The notes below the pieces were generated by a model. The model was not told where the DNA came from, made no database searches, and worked only from the letters and a program-made list of their open reading frames with translations. Made by a program: the position numbers and the translations under genes. From positions 186,001 to 250,000 of the forward strand of contig VJWN01000007.1 of the NCBI GenBank assembly GCA_007644065.1: DNA of 64,000 nt. The letters run 5' to 3'. Source of the DNA: Margaritispora aquatica. Its lineage: Eukaryota > Ascomycota > Leotiomycetes > Helotiales > Discinellaceae. Positions 48,931-62,524 of this stretch are shown piece by piece. Within the stretch, counting starts at the first letter, position 1. Each line of letters opens with the position of its first letter.

Positions 48931-50296
48931 GCTAGCCAGCTACTTAGTTTGCCATGCATAATGCATAATGTCCCCATCCATCTTTTCGGTTCTTCATTTG
49001 GATATATATCCCTCGCATCCATACAGCGATGCCGGCGTTGGGTTATATCTGGGGTCAGGGTTTACGGTCTGGGTTTTGCGAATCTTCTGGTTTCAAAGGG
49101 CGTTCAAAGGATGGTGGCTGGGTGGGTCGACATGATGTGATCAGAAGGAGTGAGGTGTGGCTGTCTCACAAGAAATCCTCGGGGCGGTTTGCTGCATGTT
49201 CTGGGACAATAGGGAATGTTTTTTTCATGGAACCCAACACAGAGTGTTCCTCCCTGACGCAATGGGTTCAGGGGAGCGGTTCGGTTCAGTTCTCTGCGTT
49301 GCGCTTGCTTGCGCTTGTTTGTGGCCCTTTTTTTTTTATTTGTTCATTTATTTATCATGTCACGATGTGCACGATGGACGGTGCATGGGCATACTACATA
49401 TTCGACAAACGAGTCGCAATCTTCTTGGTGTCCTTTGACTGTTTTTAAGTTTTTCCTGCTATGCTATGCTGTGCTTATGCTTATGTATATGTGGGTATGA
49501 TTGTGTGGTTGTGCTTGTGCGTGTGCATGGCTATTGTCTTGCGCTTTTGACTTATTTTGTCATTATAATTTTAGGGTCTAACGATTGTGCTCTTTCCGCT
49601 TGTATTGTCTTGCAGAGAGAACAAGGTCGGGTGTTAGTGTTAAGGTATGAAGAGGGGGAGGGGGATCGGATACTAGGTACTTGATTCTTGTTAATACCTA
49701 CTACCTAGCTCTGTATCTACCTATCTGCATCGTTTGATATGTCTTTTTTTTTTGTATGTGGCTGTTGCTGTTGTTGTTTCTTGGATACTTGATTGAACAC
49801 AGATTGCATGAGTGGGTGCTTGGTTGCTTTGAGTGGTGTAAGTAGGGAAGGGAAGGGCAGGGAAGGGGAAGGAAATGCAGTGCTCCTCCTAAGCTTGTCT
49901 TGGTCTCCTTGATTGAGGTGAAGGGAGGGAGAGAGAAAATGAGAAGAGCATTAACGCGTCCATGAATTAGTTATTAGTTAATCATCTGAGAATGGACTGT
50001 ATATACACATATATACATACATTTATATATATATATATACATTGTATTGATATGTGTGAAATATAAGGTGAATGAGTGGGTGAGTGAGTGAGTGGGTGGT
50101 GTTGCGAGGTCTGTTGTACGTACTAGGTAGTGAAAATGCAATATCTTGTATGAAAGACAGACAAACAGACAGATTTTTAAGCACGCGCTTGAATGATGGT
50201 TTTATATACCGTATATCAGTTGCTAAGCGCTAGTTTTGAATCTATGCGTTTTTTTTATTTTTGCGCGTGAGGAGGACGGAGGAAGCGCTACTCTGG

Positions 50297-50321
50297 ATGG
50301 GATTGGGATTGGGATTGGGAT
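50297..50321. repeat. (GGGATT)4 short hexamer repeat
   Basis: Four copies of GGGATT. It resembles but does not equal the fungal telomere unit TTAGGG and lies internally, so it is a simple repeat. Confidence 0.85.
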
Positions 50322-51744
50322 TGTTATACACATACATGTGCTCCCTACTATTAGAGGGGAAATCAGCAGCACTTCGAGAATAAGATGAGATATACTTGGG
50401 AACTCATGTTTTACCTCTCTCCCTAGCCCACTATTTTGTCATAGCTTGCCATCATGCCCTCAGACGGACGGACACGAGGGATAGTGAGAAAGTGAGAGCG
50501 AGAGAGAAAAAAAAAATATTCTTTGCCACCTTCCTTCCTCTTGCCTACTCTGCTACCTACCTACCTAGCTAGCTGCCTCTGCTTCCGACCTACCCTACTC
50601 CTGCAGGCAGGCAGTCATGCATGCATATATGTGTGGACTAAGACAACCTAACCTACCTTACCTCCTCAGCTTTCGAAGCTCTCCATCAGCCACCTCAGTC
50701 ATCGCTCAAGTAACCTATCAATCACCCAACGCAACTCAGCTCAGCCCGGAACATAACCTGTTGTTGCTGTTGTTGTAAAGAATTGATCGTTTTCTCATAC
50801 CTCGTGGCTGAATGCCGCTCAAAGCCGAGCTAATGGTTATTTGATGCGATCATAACTCTCGACGGCTTATAGCAACGACTTCGGTCGTACTTACTATGTT
50901 GCCTTAATTACTTGTCAAACCACAGCGGAGAACTAGGTATGTCGATACCATAGGTAATCAATCAATAAGCTCTCGCTAGATACCTAGGTCCCTTTGCATT
51001 TGCTTTCCATTGCCTTATTCATATTTGTGCAACACAGTCCCGCCTTCAGATAACTAACTACCTACCTACCCTACCTACCTGCCGACGTGCTACCTACCTT
51101 ACCTCGCCTCACTTGCCGTTGGTTACCATGATGCGAAGAACCATCGTCTGAAGCGTGCAGGATGCGTGCAGAGAGGAGTTGGTTGGGAGACTAAGGTAGC
51201 TTTCGGTCGTCCCTTTTTTGAAGATATGAGGTGCAGGTACCAGATCAAGTTTGAGACTTTCTTTTCGTGGAACTACCTCCATCCAGCTTGTCCGCTGTCC
51301 AAACTCGCAGGACGGTGAAGGGAAATCTCGGTCGAGACAGATCAAATCAGATCATGGAGGCGAACTCGGAGGTTGAAGTACCTCAGGTTGGCATGCAAAG
51401 GTACCTTACCTGAGGTACCGTACCGTACCGTACCTTGATTGCGTTGTTGTTGATGGATGTCCAAATAATGGCCTGATCTTTGGTAGAGGGACTGTCCGGT
51501 CCGACAGAACATCTCTGATTTCTTATCTTTGCATCATCTTTTGACGTGATAATTTTTTCTATTTTGTCGTAGCCGAGGTGTGATCTTGTGCTCTTGATAA
51601 CGGGTATAGTATAGTATTTGTTGGTTGTGAAATATGGCGTGTTAAAGGTACTTCTGTACACGAGCGAATAAGTAAGCGGGCGCGAAGAGGTTCTGAGGTT
51701 GAAAGAAGAAGATAGCTTTTGGTGGAGTACTTTATGGATTTGGT

Positions 51745-52039
51745 GGAGAGAGAGAGAGAGAGAGAGATAGTTTATTCGTGGCTGTCTGTGGCTGCTTCAA
51801 CCCCACCAAGACAGGCGAGAAACCACTACTGTACTGTACTTTCGTATTCCGTAGGACCCCTCCCTCCCCCCTCTTGCTCTCCCTTGACCGCCAACCATGA
51901 CCTTGCAAGTGAGAGCGAGTGTGTGTGTGTGTGTGTGTGGTGTGTGTGTGTGAGAGAGAGAGAGGAAGAAAGAGCTACCCTGTCCTGCACCTGCCCTGTC
52001 AATTCATTAATCGGACGTTCCTTCCTACCTTATCGATTA

Positions 52040-52074
<35 letters not shown>

Positions 52075-52477
52075 GATTGTGATCATACGAGAGAGAAAGA
52101 GAAAGAGAAAGAGACAGAGCTCTCGTCTCTTGTCTTTCCTTTCCATTCCCCATTATGTCTCTTCTCCCTTAGGTGAAAGTGATCAAGTTCATTTTTTCTC
52201 TCCTCTCAAGTTTTTCATTTCTTCCGTGGTTCACTTTCACATTCCAATCGTCACTTTTTGGTTGCTATATCAATATCAACATCCTCATCCTCATCCTGTC
52301 TACCTACCCTCTCTTCATCCACCTCCAGTTCTTCCTTCATCCTTATTTATACCTTTCTTTACCTGTCGAGTTCTCTACCTCCGTACAATCACAAGCTTGG
52401 TACCAGGTCAGATCTTACCAGCCTACCAACCCTACCAGCCTACCTACCTACCTACCTACCTACCTACCTACCTACCT
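51745..52477. repeat. Run of four different microsatellites upstream of glycogen phosphorylase
   Basis: (GA)n at 51745-51767, (GT)n then (GA)n at 51919-51964, (CTGT)n at 52041-52074, and (TACC)n at 52440-52477. Together with CAT/CCT-rich spacers they make almost 750 bp of low-complexity DNA just before the gene's start at 52718. Confidence 0.9.
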
Positions 52478-52717
52478 GCACTGCAACCAAGCCAACAATT
52501 GGAGAGAGAGCTTCGATAACCCCGCACTCTCGCATTATTTCGACGCACACCATCAGAGCTTCCAAGTGCTTGCTGCCCCCCCATCCCGCATTTCGACTAC
52601 GGTATTAATCTAACGTAGTCGAACCTTCAGTTCGGCTGCCCAGTTTTCTCGACTCCCTTTTGCTTCTCTTCTCTTCTCTCTGCAATCAACCCAAATTACC
52701 AATCGTTACTCGCAAAT

Positions 52718-55700
52718 ATGGCTTCAAAAACAACATCAGAGCCTTCTTCTCCCAGAAGAGAGCGTCGCCCTTCCACCAGTGCCCCTCTGTCTGACCTACA
52801 AGGTCCAGTTGGCCCTGGTTTCTCGAGACCAAAGCACAAGCGTACCTTCACTGGGTTTGGAGCTGGCGAAATCAAGAGCGTTGAAGGTAAGCCATTCGAA
52901 TTGTTCTCTTCCCAATTTTCAAATCCGTATTTCATTCATGCTTGCGTGTGGTGTTTGTGTTTGTGTAACTCGAAACCCAAGCTGATCCATTTACCCCGCC
53001 ATAGCTTCCATCCCCGAACCCCAACGCGCAGCATGGACCAAATACGCCGCACAAGGCTTCAGCAATCAAGAGGAATTCGAGCGAGAGGTGGTTAGACATG
53101 TCGAGACCACACTGGCTCGTAGCATGTTCAATTGCGACGAAACGGCTGCATATGCCGCTGCCAGTCTGGCATTCCGGGATCGCTTGATCACGCAGTGGAA
53201 TCGCACGCAACAGAGGCAGACATTTGGTGATACGAAGCGTGTGTATTACTTGAGTTTGGAGTTTTTGATGGGAAGAGCTTTAGATAATGCTATGCTTAAT
53301 GTTGGGATGAAGGATCTTGCTAAGAGTAAGTTTCGCTTTTCTTTCTTTAGTTCAGGACTAAGTCGCTAACACATTGAAAAGAGGGCTTGGAGGACCTTGG
53401 ATTCCGAATTGAGGATGTCATTGGTCAGGAACATGATGCTGCTCTCGGAAACGGCGGTCTTGGCCGACTTGCTGCTTGCTTTTTAGACTCGCTTGCGTCT
53501 CTCAACTATCCAGCCTGGGGATATGGATTGAGATATAGATATGGTATTTTCAAGCAAGAAATTGTGGATGGTTACCAAGTCGAGGTTCCTGATTATTGGC
53601 TCGATTTCAATCCTTGGGAGTTCCCAAGACACGATATCGTTGTTGATGTAAGTTCGCTCATTGCTTGTTCCGCCCTTCACTAACCCGGCCAGATTCAATT
53701 CTATGGTGGTGTCCGAAAATACCAAGATGCGCAAGGCACTCAAAAGGTGATTTGGGAGGGTGGTGAAATCGTCAAGGCCGTTGCATATGATGTCCCAATT
53801 CCTGGATTCGACACTCCAGCTACTAACAATCTGCGATTGTGGTCCAGTAAAGCTGCTAGTGGAGAGTTTGACTTCCAGAAATTCAACAGTGGTGATTATG
53901 AGAGCTCGGTTGGTGATCAACAGCGAGCCGAGACCATCAGTGCTGTCTTGTACCCCAATGACAATTTGGACCGTGGAAAGGAGCTTCGATTGAAACAACA
54001 ATATTTCTGGGTTGCTGCCTCATTGTATGACATCGTCCGTCGATTCAAGAAGTCGAAGCGTGCTTGGTCCGCATTCCCCGACCAGGTTGCCATTCAGTTG
54101 AACGATACTCATCCAACACTTGCCATTGTCGAATTACAGCGTATTCTGATCGATTTGGAAGGTCTTGATTGGGATGAGGCATGGGGAATTGTTTCCAAGA
54201 CTGTGCGTACATACCCGTTGTGATGTGGGAAATCTGCTAACAAGAACCTAGTTTGGATACACCAACCACACCGTTCTTCCAGAAGCCCTTGAGAAGTGGT
54301 CTGTCCCTCTGTTCCAAAACCTTCTCCCTAGACATCTACAGATCATTTACGACATCAACATGTTCTTCTTGCAGAGTGTAGAGCGAAAGTTCCCTGACGA
54401 GCGTGAGCTCTTGGGCAGAGTTTCAATCATCGAGGAGTCGCAGCCAAAGATGGTCCGCATGGCCTTCCTTGCTATTGTTGGATCTCACAAGGTCAATGGT
54501 GTTGCAGAACTGCACTCTGATTTGATCAAGACAACTATTTTCAAGGATTTTGTCAAGATTTTCGGCCCAGACAAATTCACCAATGTCACCAATGGAATCA
54601 CTCCTCGCAGATGGTTGCACCAAGCCAATCCAAGATTGTCGGAGCTGATTGCCTCAAAGACTGGTGGTCTTGGCTTCTTGAAGGATCTGAACATCCTCAA
54701 CGAGCTTGAAAACTTTGTTGATGACAAGGAATTCAGAAAAGAGTGGGCGGAAATCAAGTATGCCAACAAGGTTCGCCTCGCCAAGCACATCAAGGCGACG
54801 ACTGGCGACACCGTCAACCCAGCTGCCTTGTTCGATATCCAAGTCAAGCGTATACACGAGTATAAACGTCAACAGATGAACATCTTTGGAGTTATCCATA
54901 GATATCTGACTATCAAAGCCATGACTCCTGCAGAGCGAAAGAAGCTTGCTCCCAGAGTTTCCATCTTTGGTGGTAAGGCAGCTCCTGGATATTGGATGGC
55001 AAAGACTATCATTCACCTGATCAACAGTGTTGGTGTCGTCGTCAACCATGATAGGGATGTTGGAGATCTTCTCAAGGTCATTTTCTTGGAGGATTACAAT
55101 GTCTCCAAAGCTGAGATTATTATCCCAGCTAGTGACATCAGTGAGCACATCTCTACTGCTGGTACCGAAGCCAGTGGTACTTCGAACATGAAGTTTGTTC
55201 TCAATGGTGGTCTCATTATTGGTACATGCGATGGTGCTAACGTAAGTCTTGTTCTTTTCTCTGGATGGGTAATGGCTAACAGCACTAGATTGAAATCACT
55301 CGCGAAATTGGCGAGAGTAACATCTTCCTCTTTGGAAACTTGGCTGAAGATGTCGAGGATCTTCGTCACGCACACAACTATGGCACTCACATTTTAGATT
55401 CGGACCTTACCAAAGTGTTTGAAGCCATCAAGGGCAATATGTTCGGTGATGCCAGCTCTTTCAGTGCCTTGGTTGGCGCTATTGAGGACCATGGTGACTA
55501 TTACCTTGTTTCGGACGACTTCAACAGCTATATTCAAACACAAGCCCTGGTTGACGAAGCCTACAAGAACCAAGAGGAATGGATTACCAAGTGCATCACC
55601 AGTGTGGCGAGGATGGGTTTCTTTAGCAGTGATCGTTGCATCAACGAGTACGCTGAGGCGATTTGGAACATTGAGCCATTGAACCCAGAGAAGGGAAGTA

Positions 55701-55729
55701 CAAGTGGGCTAAAGAAGGGCGAGTTGTAG
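52718..55729 (+). CDS. GPH1: Glycogen phosphorylase
   Basis: Six exons (52718-52886, 53005-53325, 53382-53647, 53693-54202, 54252-55241, 55289-55729) encode about 898 residues, typical of fungal Gph1 (GT35). It releases glucose-1-phosphate from glycogen in the cytosol. [70 protein letters not shown] and the pyridoxal-phosphate site [10 protein letters not shown] (Lys of NMK; near 55.17-55.19 kb) are all present. Near the N-terminus, [12 protein letters not shown] aligns with the yeast segment carrying the regulatory phospho-Thr, so control by phosphorylation is likely. Three introns sit at phase 0 in conserved blocks and the joined frame has no gaps. The minus-strand open frames across the gene are shadows. 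Confidence 0.97.
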
Positions 55730-58700
55730 GCCCGAGGATTGGGAACCTAGATTGTGAGATGATGAAATTGGGAATGTCAGAGATGGACAAACGCGACAGA
55801 TGGAGAGACTGCTCAGGCTTCTTAGGTCTAGATCATTCTAGAATGGATAATAGGCGGGATGGTGGAAGTGGTGGTGAATTGTGAGGATACAAACAAGTAT
55901 TAACCTTTGGAATTGAACTATATACATTTATTTTGTTCTGCTATAGCTGTGAAGTACATGTGTTGAGGTTCGCCTATGTGTGGAGAAAGCTGGCTGGGTA
56001 AGGTCTGTGGTATCAAAATTAAGTCGATTTGGCTTGGGCCTTTCTGTGTTCAGATTTTTTGCTAGATATATTTTAGGGACATGTTTTTAAGTTATAGCAA
56101 CCTCAGGCACTAGATGCAACTATAATTTCTCTATCATCCACTCGCTTTCAAGTTGCGTTGAGCCTCTGTCTGGTGATATAGACATATCAATGACTGCGAA
56201 TTGATAAGACAGACCTTGAAAGAGTATCACTTTACGTTGTATTGAGATGTGATAATGGGCTTTACCAGGACATTCATTGGGTACCTAGGTTGTGGGAATA
56301 AGTAGGTAAGTCATGACACTCATGTGCTAAGCCAGGAAGATGATGAGATGCATGATGGTATCTGTGTTTAGTAATCCGAAGCGTTGATTTTTGGAAGGTA
56401 GATAAGACGGCCAGGCAGGTTAGGTGAGTATTAAGAGACAAAATGAACATGGCTCAGATTACTGGAGAGCTTCAAGAGGGCAGATGGGCTACAAGCTTAG
56501 ATGGGTTCAATGACGTAGAAGGGCGCAACGAGGTAATTCTAATTTCGTGTTAAAAGAGATGCGGATATGTATGAGAAACTGACAGCAAGTGGTTGTGAAG
56601 ATGAGAATGTCGAGGGCTAATGACAGTGTGGTGGGGTTGTCGTTTCGGTTTTGGAGGGCCATGCTATAGGTAGCGAGACGGAGGATGATGATGGAGATGA
56701 AAAGTGGTACGAAAACACGATACCTCGCGTTTTTGCCTCAAGGCGATAGCACTTGACGTCTCCCAAGCAAGAAGACAACGTTGTGAGTGAGATGGAATCA
56801 ACACGGACAGCAACAACGACGACGCCTCGTCTTCGCTAGAGACGCTCCCGCCACTCTCTCTCTCTCTCTCTCAGAGGAAGCAAGGGACAACAAGAGTCAA
56901 CACCAGACCCGGACATCGGGACAATTCAAAACACCATCCTGAAATACAGGTGCCCTCAAGTCCGGACATTGAGATCAGTCAGTCAGTCAGTCAGTTCAGT
57001 ACGCCAGCCAGTCAGACCGCACGACTCCGCAGACCAAGCACAAGCACAAGCACACCCGCCTCCAAGTAGCGCGAGACTACGCCACGCTAGCCGCAACGCC
57101 TGGGAAAAAAGGAGCCCGGCATCCCGAAGTGAATGTCCAGACGCAGCTAGCTAGCTAGCTAGCTTAGACGAGACAGGCTGTTGGTCGCATTGCTGCTGAC
57201 ACTGACGAGACTATACTTCGCTTCGACTTGCAGGAGAAGGAAAGACGAGTTGCAAATGTTCTCCGTTTACCGTTTACGCCGTCTAAGGGGGGAGAGGGGA
57301 GGTTGATCGGTCGGTCGGTCGGTCGGGCGGGCGAACTTGAGTGTCCGGGGGCCTGGATTTCGGATGGGAAGGCGGAAGAGGAGGCGGAAGAGGGAAGAGG
57401 GAAGGGTGAGAGGGACGTGTCTGTGTGGTTGGCGTGTAAGATGAGGAAGTTGAGGAAGAGGAAGAGGAAGAGGAAGAAGAGCAGGGAATAGTGTCGACGC
57501 AGTTGAGGGTCTTTGTACCGCCGCGCTGTTGCTGTTGCTATTGCTGTGCTGTGCTCTTAAACGAATGGGCATTGTAGCAGTTGGTTGGTTGGGAGGAAAG
57601 CCAAGGGATGAAACTCTGGAAAGTAGGTATATCCGCTTTTGTTTCGGTTTATCTTGAGTCTTGGAAGATTTCGATAAGAAATTACTTTACAGCTTCGGGG
57701 AAATGTACCCATTGTGTATGAAGTATGAAGGATGTGAGTTTAGATTTCTGAGCAATTGTGATATCTGATACCATATGAGTAAAGACATTATATCGAGCGT
57801 GAGCAGTATAACCCGATAAATCGACTTAGATGATTGGAGTGGTAAGGTAAGGTACTTTCAGATATCTCCCTCAGGGTATTTAATTTAATTTGGTAGAGGC
57901 AACACACTTGCTTGTGTAGCTACCCATTTTGAATTCCAGTCTACGATCTATTTACCTATAAACGAGAACTTTCAATCGAAACTAAGCTCTTTAGTAAAGC
58001 AGAGTTGTAGCAATATACTGAAGGAACGCTTCCCCGTTCGGTTCTATTCGTTTCTGTTTTGATAAAGAAGTAGGTATTGCCCTTCTTTTGATGTTGGCTT
58101 GGTAGTGCTAAGTAAACACCCCACCCCCTCTTTCGCTCGGCTAAGCTCGCTTCGCTAAGCTCAAAAACCCCTAGTAAGTGTTTGGAAAATACTCTTTAGT
58201 TGCCTTGAGGGAAGTACGCCTTGGAGTTTATTGCTTCTTGGCCATTATATCTTGGATGTGTAGGTTGATTCTTTAAGTTGCAATTACGGGATTCGAGCGA
58301 GGTATGAATTGGGGGTGGTCTGGTTTCTTCAAAGCATTTTGAAACCTCAGTCACATGACATGGGGCTGAAATCTTGAAAATAACACAATACGCACCAATG
58401 ACCACACACCTTTATAAACACGGATGGATATTTAAACGAACCCCTACAACTTATATTGAATTGTAACACTATAAAGTGTACTAATAAACTTGCTGATAAC
58501 CGATCTTTATTCCCACAATTTTATTACCGCACTCCCCTCGTGATTCGATCTGAAAAGCTCACCTCACCGCTTCCCCTGTAGTGGGGTATCTGTCGCTCTG
58601 ACAGCCCATAGCTCAATGTCCACCTCAGCTCAGGTCTCGGCTCATACCACAGGATGACGCGCGCATGGCAATTCGCATCTGGGGTGTTTCTGAGAATTCG

Positions 58701-60957
58701 ATGTATTCGGCGTCTTGGAGTTTGCGAGAACCGCATTCGCCACAACCCTTTTAATGCTTGTTTTTTCGTTTCTTAAGGTTTGTGTTTTGATTGCACTGTA
58801 CTACTGTCAGTTGCTAGTTTGCCCGATTGGCTTGACTTGGCTTGGTGGGATTCGAAGGATGCCAATTCTGCTCGGTTGCTCGATGGCTGGTCGATGATGG
58901 GATTCTTCGCGATCCTGAGGTCGCTTGCTTACAGTATCCTTTGGTCGCCCCTACATCAAGCGACATTTTTTTTTTTTTTTGCTTCGTCGTTGCTTCGGCA
59001 AATCTACAGATATTTCAATCGAATACGCCGATGGGAGACGATGGTTTGGAAATCGAGAGAACGATTCCAAAAACGCAAACAGCCATCGTTGACTGGTTGA
59101 AGCGAGGTTCCGGAATAGTGTGAACCCTGGAAGGAAGCAAGACAGCTCGAGGTACTTTGGAGCGGTAGCGAGGAAAAACAAACCGTACACTAGGAACATA
59201 CTGTAGTGGGCGCGGGGGTAAGCAGGCAGGTTCTGGGATCGGTCGAGTGTCCTTCGCCGACAGGTAGCAGGGCAACATGGGTAATATGGGACTCTCTGTC
59301 TTTTTTGCTCCTTTTCCTCCGATGGCCATTTGGTTTTGTGCGCTTGGGATCACCCAAATGGATTGGGATGCTCGTTGGCTGGTTGTATGTCAAAGATGCA
59401 TAAGTGGAGGACGAAGGACGAGGACGAGGAACAACTTGAGGCGCTCTCATTTTCATGTTTTCAGTGTTTTCATGGTTCAGCGAGGAAATGACGTAGGTGG
59501 GATCTTTGTCCCCCCATGTTGGATCGCCGCCCTGGATAATGGAGATTTGTATTCCTTTGGGGAGAGGGGTGGTGGAGGGTGAAAAGGTGAGACATTGAGA
59601 AACCCCATCAACCATGAAAAGTTTGGAGGGGTGGAGGGGTGAAAGACACAACATAGGTGGTATAGTATAGTACAGTATAGTACAGTATAGTACAGGATAG
59701 TACAGTATAGTACAGGAGCTACAATATCACAAGTTAAGATGAACGAAGAAAGGCTCTTCACGCTATCTAGCTTTTCGAGATCTCAAGAATCCGATAATCA
59801 TTTTAGAATTGCCATGAACCGACTCGGCATCGGATAACCTATGATTCGATATACATTTAGGTTTAGCAATTCCATAGCTTCATCTCTACCTCCGTAAGAT
59901 ACCTTAGTACACGGAGCCTCTTTCAGACCCTACAGTAGTATACTACCGCTTTCTCCACTCGGTCCTAAACCTTTCCTGATTCCCACTCGCACCACTAGTA
60001 TCAAAGAGCAAAAACAGCGATGGGAATGAGGGGGAGCTTGTTTCCTGCCCCTGGAAGGTTGTATGTTGAACCAACTTGAATCCAGCTTGACAAGGTCCTT
60101 TTACTGTCCATCCTGTGAATACAAAATGCTGTCCATTTCCCGTATTTCAAACTTCCCATAGACCGGGCAATGATCTGCATTTGAAGAGTCTCGAACTTGA
60201 CTTGACGAAAACATACCTTACTTAATCTTTGGTTGAGTCTTTTGGGCTGACACGAGAGATTCTTCGATTTTTTCTATCCTCAACAGCAACTTTGACTCAA
60301 ATTGTCACTAACAAAGTACACCAACTCTGCGCCTGTCCAATCGCCCCATTCGTGAAGCTCTACCTATCTCTTTTGCTAGTCAAGCCGAAAGCCCAAGTAA
60401 GTAGGTCAAATTCAGTCCCGAGTCAACGAACACTGCCAACAACAAGTCAAGTCAAGTCAAATCAAGTCAAGTCCACGGCGGCCAAAGTTTGCATTCGCCA
60501 CCCCTCCTTCTCTCCAGCGGTCAAGCACTCTGCAACTGTAACGGCAAACACGCACCCGCAGCACTCCATATTTTCCTCGTCTGCCTCGCCCAAAGGAAAG
60601 CCATTGCTCATCATTTTTATGGTCCGGAAATCCTACACTCACCAAGCAACAAACCCTCCAAACGTTCGATTCTCTTAACGACCTGCTTTATACGGCATCC
60701 GCTGTGCATTCGGTTGTTCTGTGGTCGAATCTACCTATCTATCTGCCTTTACCTTAACTAGGCGATTTTGCGTTTAGCTACCATTTGAACCGCCCTAACC
60801 TAACGAGAGAAACTATCAATCAACCAAACCAAAGCCCGTCGAGTGCCAACCTACAAACCAACAACATCCTTTTTCCACCTCATTAATCTCACAAACATCC
60901 TAGAATTCTCTCTTTCTCCCTCCCCCTCTTTATATTTGAATTCTTTCATTCTTCATC
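55730..60957. other. Largest gene-free interval, upstream of HOG1
   Basis: 5.2 kb. It holds the glycogen phosphorylase 3' UTR, several simple repeats (TCAG at 56974-56994, CTAG at 57145-57164, GGTC at 57308-57325) and probably a long HOG1 leader with TCAAG repeats at about 60447-60472. Open frames up to 154 residues are low-complexity and overlap on both strands. No gene supported; an untranslated RNA is possible. Confidence 0.5.
59661..59715. repeat. 10-mer tandem repeat (TAGTACAGTA)n
   Basis: About five copies of TAGTACAGTA with one substitution (CAGGA instead of CAGTA). Unit length matches one helical turn, but no function is implied. Confidence 0.85.

Positions 60958-62524
<1,567 letters not shown>

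Larger units (their letters stand above)
48931..52717. other. Gene-free interval G-alpha / glycogen phosphorylase with microsatellites
   Basis: 3.8 kb. The G-alpha 3' UTR occupies the low end. From about 49.5 kb the DNA is full of simple repeats (GGGATT, GAGT, AT, CTAC, GTTGTT) and the last kilobase is the likely glycogen phosphorylase leader. No coding region recognised. Confidence 0.5.

Noticed and set aside
50297..50321. GGGATT array considered as interstitial telomere repeat
   Set aside because: Unit is not TTAGGG and only four copies are present.
51719..52519. 266-residue open frame before glycogen phosphorylase
   Set aside because: Composed of translated microsatellites (VCVCVC, TYLPTYLP); no domain.
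59190..59654. 154-residue minus-strand open frame upstream of HOG1
   Set aside because: Low-complexity, overlapped by plus-strand open frames, no family match.
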